From the NCBI GenBank assembly GCA_000432175.1, contig HF989471.1, positions 25,398 to 35,037 on the forward strand: a stretch of DNA of 9,640 nucleotides, read 5' to 3'. Position 1 is the first letter of the stretch. Every line of letters begins with the position of its first letter. The notes under the pieces were generated by a model. It did not search any database and was not told where the DNA came from. It was given only the letters and a program-made list of their open reading frames with translations. Origin of the DNA: Eubacterium sp. CAG:786 (GTDB taxonomy: Bacteria; Bacillota; Clostridia; Oscillospirales; Ruminococcaceae). Below, in pieces: positions 5,617-9,640 of this stretch. Made by a program: the position numbers and the translations under genes.

Positions 5617-6771
5617 TCAAACGCCGAACAGCGCCTTGATCTTGTCCTCTGCGAGCTTTGCGCCGATCACGCACATTCTGCCGGTGACGTCAGCGGAACC
5701 GGTGCGCACCTCGAATTCCTCGGGAACAAAGTCAAAGTGGAACCATGTTCCGTCTGCGCCGGCAACGATGCCCTTTGCGCGGAGAACGGTGCCGTATTCC
5801 TCGCTGGAAAGCTTGGAAAGAGCATTCTCAAGTTCCTCGCGGGTGAACTTCTTTGCAGTCTCAACGCCGAAGTTCGAGAATACCTCGTCAGCGTCGTGGC
5901 CGTGGTGATGATGGTGATGGTGGCCGCAGCTGCACTCCTCACCGTCATGGTGATGGTGCTCATGCTCGTCCTCATCGCCGTCATGGTCGTGATGGTGGTG
6001 GCAGCACTCGTGGTCGTCGTCATGATGGTGGTGATGATGCTCGTGCTCATCCTCATCGTCGTCATCATGGTCGTGGTGGTGATGGCAGCACTCATGGTCG
6101 TCATCATCGTCATCGTCGTGGTGATGTCCGCATACGGGGCAGATGCCCTCGTCCTTGAGCAGTTCCTCTGCAAAGCTGTTCTTGATCTCCATTGCCTCGA
6201 GTATCTGCTTGCCGTTGATATCGTCCCACGGGGTGGTGACTATTGTAGCATGCTCGTTCAGCTGGCGTATCATTGCAAGGGCTTCAGCAAGCTTTTCTTC
6301 GCTGAGCTTCTGGGAACGGCTGAGGATTATCGTCTTGGCAGTTTCTACCTGGTTCTTATAGAACTCGCCGAAGTTCTTCATATACATCTTGATCTTGGAA
6401 GCGTCAACAACCGTTGTATATGTGTTGAGCACCAGATCGTCATTCTGCACATTCATGACTGCCTTCAGCACATCAGAGAGCTTACCAACGCCGGACGGCT
6501 CGATGAGAATTCTGTCCGGGTGAAACTGCTCCAGCACCTGAGCCAGAGCCTTGCCGAAATCACCCACCAGGGAGCAGCAGATGCAGCCCTGGTTCATCTC
6601 AGTGACCTGAATGCCCGCGTCCTTCATGAAGCCGCCGTCAATACCGATCTCACCGAATTCATTTTCGATGAGCACCAGCTTTTCGCCTGCGTAAGCTTCC
6701 TTGAGAAGCTTCTTTATAAGAGTAGTCTTGCCTGCTCCGAGAAATCCGGAGAACACATCTATCTTTGTCAT
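5617..6771 (-). CDS. CobW/COG0523 GTPase with long His/Asp/Cys metal-binding tract
   Basis: This 384-residue G3E-family GTPase is of the zinc/cobalt metallochaperone type. The N-terminal domain shows Walker A GFLGAGKTT (9-17), the switch segment ENEFGEIGIDGG (36-47), the family-defining metal site GCICC (62-66), and IEPSGVG (90-96). The usual NKxD position carries SRSQ (151-154). An acidic and histidine-rich linker (211-292) follows, with 35 His and 8 Cys, starting with a CPVC pair and ending in seven consecutive His. The CobW C-terminal domain (about 300-384) closes it with WFHFDFVPEEFEV. Such tracts store or hand over zinc, nickel or cobalt. The start has AGAGGG upstream, and a consensus-like promoter lies about 60-90 bases ahead. 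It is the first gene of the unit that continues to mtaD. The metal and client protein cannot be read from sequence. Confidence 0.9.
   Translation of the reverse strand: MTKIDVFSGFLGAGKTTLIKKLLKEAYAGEKLVLIENEFGEIGIDGGFMKDAGIQVTEMNQGCICCSLVGDFGKALAQVLEQFHPDRILIEPSGVGKLSDVLKAVMNVQNDDLVLNTYTTVVDASKIKMYMKNFGEFYKNQVETAKTIILSRSQKLSEEKLAEALAMIRQLNEHATIVTTPWDDINGKQILEAMEIKNSFAEELLKDEGICPVCGHHHDDDDDDDHECCHHHHDHDDDDEDEHEHHHHHHDDDHECCHHHHDHDGDEDEHEHHHHDGEECSCGHHHHHHHGHDADEVFSNFGVETAKKFTREELENALSKLSSEEYGTVLRAKGIVAGADGTWFHFDFVPEEFEVRTGSADVTGRMCVIGAKLAEDKIKALFGV
5935..6096 (-). repeat. In-frame tandem duplication in the His-rich tract
   Basis: Two copies of a unit beginning HECCHHHHDHD and ending in DEDEHEHHHH lie head to tail: residues 226-253 (bases 6096-6013) and 254-279 (6012-5935). 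They differ by a one-residue gap, a shorter His run and many synonymous changes, so the duplication is not brand new. Each copy adds one adjacent Cys pair and 11-13 His residues to the metal-binding linker. Confidence 0.75.
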
Positions 6772-6798
6772 AATACGAACCCTCTTTCTGAAAATACC

Positions 6799-6817
6799 GC
6801 TGCTGCAAATCAGCAGC
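6799..6817 (-). other. Small hairpin in the CobW leader
   Basis: GCTGCTG (6799-6805) and CAGCAGC (6811-6817) form a 7-bp perfect stem with a 5-base loop in the short 5' leader of the His-rich CobW gene, about 10 bases after the predicted transcription start. No U-run follows, so it is not a terminator. No zinc-operator (Zur-type) sequence was recognised around it. Confidence 0.4.
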
Positions 6818-6829
6818 TCCTAACTATTA

Positions 6830-6858
6830 ATTTTATCACATTTCTACAAATAAGTCAA
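6830..6858 (-). promoter_or_regulatory. Promoter of the cobW-cobW/DUF1980-mtnA-mtaD unit
   Basis: On the - strand TTGACT (6853-6858) and TAAAAT (6830-6835), each one mismatch from the sigma-A consensus, are separated by 17 bp. The predicted start near 6823 gives a leader of about 50 bases. It lies just beyond the terminator of the gdhA unit. Confidence 0.8.
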
Positions 6859-6880
6859 GTGAATTTCTTGCAAAATACTG

Positions 6881-6916
6881 ATAAAGCAAAATCCTCCCCG
6901 GAAAATCGGGGAGGAT
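6881..6916 (-). terminator. Rho-independent terminator of the gdhA unit
   Basis: A perfect 10-bp stem ATCCTCCCCG/CGGGGAGGAT (6891-6900 with 6907-6916) with a 6-base loop is followed on the - strand by TTTGCTTTAT. It begins 4 bases after the stop of the 60-residue ORF, which supports that ORF being inside the gdhA transcript. Confidence 0.85.
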
Positions 6917-6920
6917 ATCG

Positions 6921-7103
6921 TTATTTGGTGTGATTGAGGTTGAAGTTGCAGTTATCGTGGAACTGCCTGCTCTCCTTTGCGCCCTTCCCCGGCTTTCTGT
7001 CGTCGGGGTGAAGCTCGTTGTGCAGATGCAGGTCCTTGGGGTCAGAATTCCCGCGGACAAGATCAGCGTCCTGCTTCATCGTGTGAGTTTTCTTTTCACT
7101 CAT
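6921..7103 (-). CDS. Small hypothetical protein downstream of gdhA
   Basis: This 60-residue, very polar frame begins MSEKKTHTMKQDADLVRGNS and ends NCNFNLNHTK. It has no signal peptide, membrane segment or recognised motif; the composition is rich in Lys, Asp, Asn and His, suggesting a disordered or basic protein. It starts 18 bases after the gdhA stop and ends four bases before a strong terminator, so it fills exactly the space between gene and terminator. The ribosome site is poor (GGTGG about 4 bases ahead), so it may depend on coupling to gdhA. I do not recognise the family. Confidence 0.6.
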   Translation of the reverse strand: MSEKKTHTMKQDADLVRGNSDPKDLHLHNELHPDDRKPGKGAKESRQFHDNCNFNLNHTK

Positions 7104-7121
7104 AGCGCCACCGGCTCTGCA

Positions 7122-8474
7122 TTAAACGCAGCCCTGAGCCTTCATAGCCTCTGCAACCTTCAGGAAGCCTGCGATGTTAGCGCCTGCCATGTAGTTGCCG
7201 GGCATGCCGTATTCCTTAGCAGCCTCGTCGCAGCTCTTGAAGATGGATACCATGATGTTGTGGAGCTTCTCGTCAACTTCCTCGAATGTCCAGCTGTATC
7301 TGATGGAGTTCTGGCTCATCTCAAGACCGGAAGTAGCAACACCGCCTGCGTTTGCAGCCTTTGCAGGACCGTAAAGCATCTTGTTAGCGAAGTAAACTTC
7401 GATAGCCTCAGGAGTAGAAGGCATGTTAGCGCCCTCTGCTACTGCATATACGCCGTTCTCAGCGAGGTTCTTTGCGAAGTCGCCGTTGATCTCATTCTGG
7501 GTTGCGCAGGGCAGAGCGATGTCAGCCTTGATCTTAGCGCCCCAAACGCTGCCCTCGTGGTACTCAGCGTTCTTGTGAGATGTTCTGTTAACATACTCCT
7601 TGATTCTGCCGCGCTCAACTTCCTTGATCTGCTTGACAACATCGAGATCGATGCCGTCCGGATCGTAGATGTAGCCGTTGGAATCGGATACGGTAACTAC
7701 CTTGCCGCCCAGCTCGGTAGCCTTCTTGGTTGCATAGATAGCAACGTTACCGGAACCGGAAATGATAACGGTCTGACCCTTGAAGCTCTTGCCGTTTGCC
7801 TTGAGCATCTCGTTGGTGAAGTAGCACAGACCGAAGCCGGTAGCCTCAGTTCTTGCGAGAGAACCGCCGTATGTAAGCCCCTTACCGGTGAGTACGCCGG
7901 AGAACTCGTCGCGGATTCTCTTGTACTGACCAAACATGTAGCCGATCTCACGTCCGCCTGTACCGATGTCGCCTGCGGGAACGTCGCAGTCAGGACCGAT
8001 GTGTCTGCAGAGCTCAGTCATGAAGCTCTGGCAGAAACGCATAACTTCTCCGTCGGACTTGCCCTTGGGGTCGAAGTCAGAACCGCCCTTGCCGCCGCCC
8101 ATGGGCAGTGTTGTCAGGGAGTTCTTGAAGATCTGCTCGAAGCCGAGGAACTTGATGATGCCGATGTATACGGAGGGGTGAAGTCTGATACCGCCCTTGT
8201 ACGGACCGATCGCAGAGTTGAACTGGATACGGAAGCCTCTGTTTACCTGAACCTTGCCATTGTCGTCTACCCACGGAACGCGGAAGATGATCTGTCTCTC
8301 AGGCTCAACGATTCTGTCGAATACGCCTGCGTCGATGAGGTCCTGTCTCTTTTCAGCAACGGGCTGAAGAGTCTCAAAAACCTCTGTAACTGCCTGAATG
8401 AACTCAGGCTCGCCGGGATTTCTCTTCTTTACAGTCTCCAGTAAGTCTGCGAGATACTTGTTAGTTAACGCCAT
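7122..8474 (-). CDS. gdhA: NADP-type glutamate dehydrogenase
   Basis: This 450-residue hexameric-type GDH is close in length to E. coli GdhA (447) and catalyses reductive amination of 2-oxoglutarate with ammonia. Seen in order: substrate-binding GPYKGGIRLHPSV (90-102), the catalytic-lysine loop PMGGGKGGSDFDPKG (124-138, K129), the proton-transfer aspartate in PAGDIGTGGREIG (167-178, D169), the Rossmann GSGNVA (240-245) and VSDSNGYIYDPDGID (262-276), and the C-terminal NAGGVATSGLEMSQN. The SDSNG segment after the second strand favours NADP(H), by family comparison. The start is placed at MALTNKYLADLL because AGGAGG lies about 10 bases upstream; the 22 codons before it run through the leader. 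The dense codon bias suggests high expression and produces a long spurious antisense frame. A promoter and structured leader precede it. Confidence 0.97.
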   Translation of the reverse strand: MALTNKYLADLLETVKKRNPGEPEFIQAVTEVFETLQPVAEKRQDLIDAGVFDRIVEPERQIIFRVPWVDDNGKVQVNRGFRIQFNSAIGPYKGGIRLHPSVYIGIIKFLGFEQIFKNSLTTLPMGGGKGGSDFDPKGKSDGEVMRFCQSFMTELCRHIGPDCDVPAGDIGTGGREIGYMFGQYKRIRDEFSGVLTGKGLTYGGSLARTEATGFGLCYFTNEMLKANGKSFKGQTVIISGSGNVAIYATKKATELGGKVVTVSDSNGYIYDPDGIDLDVVKQIKEVERGRIKEYVNRTSHKNAEYHEGSVWGAKIKADIALPCATQNEINGDFAKNLAENGVYAVAEGANMPSTPEAIEVYFANKMLYGPAKAANAGGVATSGLEMSQNSIRYSWTFEEVDEKLHNIMVSIFKSCDEAAKEYGMPGNYMAGANIAGFLKVAEAMKAQGCV

Positions 8475-8521
8475 TGTTAAGTAACCTCCTAAAAAAATTC
8501 CTCCGCAGGCGGTATTATGTG

Positions 8522-8556
8522 GCGGCAGACTCAGCTTCACTGCTGGAATGTGCCGC
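8522..8556 (-). promoter_or_regulatory. Structured 5' leader of gdhA
   Basis: Within the roughly 95-base leader, GCGGCA (8522-8527) pairs with TGCCGC (8551-8556) and, inside an internal loop, CAGC (8532-8535) pairs with GCTG (8542-8545). Closer to the gene are two GGAGG ribosome-site candidates 15 bases apart (8485-8489 and 8500-8504), the inner one placed properly for the start. No known riboswitch class was recognised. Confidence 0.4.
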
Positions 8557-8575
8557 AGCCCTACGGTCTGTATTC

Positions 8576-8604
8576 ATTATACAACATGTTTTTTCATTTT
8601 GCAA
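8576..8604 (-). promoter_or_regulatory. Promoter of gdhA
   Basis: On the - strand TATAAT (8576-8581) is a perfect -10 and TTGCAA (8599-8604) a 4/6 -35, with a 17-bp spacer. The predicted start near 8569 gives a leader of about 95 bases. The weak -35 leaves room for activation from upstream sites. Confidence 0.75.
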
Positions 8605-8975
8605 GATAGTTTTGAGATTTTTTCATAAGAAAAATGCTTTTTGTTTATTTGCAACAATATATTAGTGCATCAATTGTGCATTTTTCACAATTTATTTTAC
8701 TAAAAAATCCTTTACTATTGTCCCTTTCCTGCAAATTCATGCAGAAATCCACCCCATTTCCAGTTTTGCAGATTGTGCGTCAGCACACCGCAAACGACGA
8801 ACCAAAGCCACTTGGCAGCCGTTTACTTTTAATGCCAGCGCACAGGTGTGTGCCTGAATAATACTGCTACATAGGGTTTATGAAATATTTGCTTTCAAAA
8901 ATTTCATTTTATCGGCGCTTTGCGTGCTTTCTAATAACTTTTCCTGCAGATATCAAAAAAATTTGCAGTTACCCC
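8605..8975. other. Gene-free spacer between divergent gdhA and the phage-type regulator
   Basis: About 370 bases hold no convincing coding frame on either strand. Visible are several small inverted repeats: AATTGTG/CACAATT (8672-8692), CTGCA/TGCAG around 8728-8743, GTGC/GCAC near 8775-8786, GCGCAC/GTGTGC near 8838-8853, and TGAAAT/ATTTCA (8880-8905) followed by TTTTATC, which resembles an AT-rich terminator on the + strand. The middle part (8760-8860) is more GC-rich than its flanks and could encode a small RNA, but no known RNA class or promoter for one was recognised. Confidence 0.5.
8672..8692. promoter_or_regulatory. Inverted repeat upstream of gdhA, possible regulator site
   Basis: AATTGTG and CACAATT form a perfect 7-bp inverted repeat around a 7-base centre, about 70 bases upstream of the gdhA -35. 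It resembles a dimeric transcription-factor site, but its half-site spacing does not match the CRP consensus. No regulator is assigned. Confidence 0.35.
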
Positions 8976-9005
8976 TTGACAACACCAAGCTACTTGTGAT
9001 ATAAT
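8976..9005 (+). promoter_or_regulatory. Promoter of the DUF1492-like regulator gene
   Basis: TTGACA (8976-8981) and TATAAT (9000-9005) are both perfect sigma-A consensus hexamers with an 18-bp spacer, 58 bases before the start codon. Such a strong promoter would normally need repression, and a palindrome lies directly downstream. Confidence 0.9.
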
Positions 9006-9006
9006 C

Positions 9007-9033
9007 TGTACATGCAAATAGGTTTCATGTACA
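9007..9033. promoter_or_regulatory. Palindromic operator candidate over the transcription start
   Basis: TGTACATG (9007-9014) and CATGTACA (9026-9033) are perfect 8-bp inverted repeats separated by 11 bases, placed from the first base after the -10 across the expected start. Each half-site is also nearly self-palindromic around GTAC. This is the typical position for a repressor operator; the HTH protein encoded downstream at 9510 is a natural candidate ligand. As RNA it would also form an 8-bp 5' hairpin. Confidence 0.65.
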
Positions 9034-9063
9034 TCGCACTTAATGAACAAAGGAAGTGATCCA

Positions 9064-9483
9064 ATGTCTGATGTTATAGGAACTCTGGAGCGTGCACGCA
9101 CAATGGAGCTTGAGATCTCCACCCAGGTGGAACATATCGAGCGCCTGCACAGAATTGCAAATCGTGCACAGAATTCGTCCGCATATGCACAGGAAGTCGT
9201 TAATAAACTTGCCCGGCTGGAACGGCAGCTCAACGACGATATCGACCGAATGTGCGACGCAAAGGCAGACGCGCTGCGTTATATAAGCTACCTCTCCGGG
9301 GAAGAGCGCAGCGTTATTGAGGGCTACTACATACTCGCCAAAAGCTGGCAGCAGCTGTCCTACGACCTCTATATGAGCGAGCGCAGGGTCTACATGCTCC
9401 GCAAAAGCGGACTGAACAAGCTGCTGGAACGGTTCGGGGGCGACTTCCCCGGGTATGGGGGTATCAGTGCGGCAGCACGCTGA
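9064..9483 (+). CDS. DUF1492/ArpU-like phage-type transcriptional regulator (sigma region 4-like)
   Basis: This 139-residue protein has a long N-terminal helical, probably coiled-coil part (about 5-70, with ISTQVEHIERLHRIANRAQ and VVNKLARLERQLNDDIDRM) and a C-terminal helix-turn-helix (about 77-122). The latter includes LSGEERSVIEGYYI, then SWQQLSYDLYMSERRVYMLR, the pattern of sigma-70 region 4-like regulators found at the end of phage early modules in Firmicutes, where they activate late genes. The start is set at 9064 because AAAGGAAGTGA lies just upstream; an ATG at 9043 comes before that ribosome site and is not used. A very strong promoter and operator-like palindrome precede it, and an HTH gene follows after 26 bases. 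The family call is from pattern recognition; DNA target and phage status are inferred. Confidence 0.75.
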   Translation: MSDVIGTLERARTMELEISTQVEHIERLHRIANRAQNSSAYAQEVVNKLARLERQLNDDIDRMCDAKADALRYISYLSGEERSVIEGYYILAKSWQQLSYDLYMSERRVYMLRKSGLNKLLERFGGDFPGYGGISAAAR

Positions 9484-9509
9484 CTGCCGTTGGATCGAAA
9501 GGAACTATT

Positions 9510-9640
9510 ATGGGAATTGGCAAGAGAATACGCACACTCAGGGAGCGTGCCGGAATAACACAGGAAGAACTGGCGCGGCGGCTCGGTGTAACGCCATCGG
9601 CAGTCGGGAACTACGAGCGCGAGATAAGTCACCCCAAGGA
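9510..9640 (+). CDS. XRE-family HTH regulator, N-terminal part (cut by window edge)
   Basis: Forty-three codons are visible from an ATG at 9510 preceded by AAAGGA. The peptide MGIGKRIRTLREERAGIT is better read as MGIGKRIRTLRERAGIT, followed by QEELARRLGVTPSAVGNYER, the full helix-turn-helix of Cro/CI-type (HTH_3) regulators: a helix LRERAG, turn, helix TQEELARRLG, recognition helix TPSAVGNYER. It follows the DUF1492-like gene by 26 bases on the same strand, so both should share the promoter at 8976. Whether it is a phage repressor with a C-terminal peptidase, an antitoxin, or a short Cro-like protein lies beyond the window. Confidence 0.85.
   Translation, partial: MGIGKRIRTLRERAGITQEELARRLGVTPSAVGNYEREISHPK

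Noticed and set aside
5885..6145. Microsatellite or CRISPR-like repeat
   Set aside because: The repetitive DNA is coding, in frame, and explained by His/Asp/Glu codons; there are no spacer-separated identical repeats.
6820..6858. Zur-type zinc operator before the CobW gene
   Set aside because: No sequence close to the TCGTAAT-type Zur palindrome was found, although zinc control would have been expected.
5737..6933. 398-codon + strand frame with Val/Met-rich, membrane-like segments
   Set aside because: The hydrophobic stretch is the reverse complement of the His/Asp codons of the CobW tract; it is a compositional artefact opposite a well-supported gene.
6930..8444. 504-codon open frame on the + strand opposite gdhA
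   Set aside because: It is an exact antisense shadow of a strongly biased gdhA coding sequence, has no ribosome site, and its product has no recognisable domain.
8475..8540. 22-codon extension at the start of GdhA
   Set aside because: It runs through the leader hairpin and ribosome site; AGGAGG and family alignment both place the start at 8474.
9043..9063. Alternative ATG seven codons upstream for the DUF1492-like protein
   Set aside because: The ribosome-binding sequence lies after this ATG, so 9064 is the supported start.

Overview
The window looks like chromosome of an endospore-forming, mid-GC Firmicute, most like Ruminococcaceae/Oscillospirales. The evidence is a sporulation gene (spoIVA), an alpha/beta-type small acid-soluble spore protein, a PerR with its operator, and Clostridia-like CobW and glutamate dehydrogenase genes. 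The genus is an inference from gene style, not from a search.

Layout. (1) 2-967, + strand: 3' two thirds of spoIVA. (2) 968-1523: converging intergenic DNA with GAATT heptamer repeats, a very short spore-protein gene on the - strand whose reading frame appears broken at its C-terminus, and an 11-bp perfect hairpin. (3) 1524-2241, - strand: perR with a consensus promoter, a PerR box over the -10, and a 220-bp multi-hairpin element with near-30-bp terminal inverted repeats lodged in its leader. (4) 2246-6858, - strand: a tidy four-gene transcription unit. It has a promoter at 6830-6858, a His-rich CobW/COG0523 GTPase, a second CobW-like GTPase fused to a DUF1980-like domain, mtnA (methylthioribose-1-phosphate isomerase), mtaD (methylthioadenosine/S-adenosylhomocysteine deaminase), and a strong terminator. 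(5) 6881-8604, - strand: promoter, structured leader, NADP-type glutamate dehydrogenase gdhA, a 60-residue unknown ORF, terminator. (6) 8605-8975: gene-poor AT-rich spacer with short inverted repeats. (7) 8976-9640, + strand: consensus promoter, perfect palindromic operator candidate, a DUF1492/ArpU-like sigma-region-4-type phage regulator, then the start of an XRE-family HTH gene. This looks like the edge of a prophage-derived or mobile regulatory module.

How the parts fit. mtaD and mtnA are two steps of methylthioadenosine recycling: deamination to methylthioinosine, and isomerisation of methylthioribose-1-phosphate; the phosphorylase between them is not in the window. They are co-transcribed with two metal-chaperone-type GTPases, and MtaD is a metal-dependent amidohydrolase, so metal delivery to this pathway is a reasonable inference. 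The most unusual items are the branched repeat in the perR leader, the metallochaperone/MTA-salvage operon, the truncated spore protein with an orphan downstream frame, and the palindrome-controlled phage-type regulator pair.
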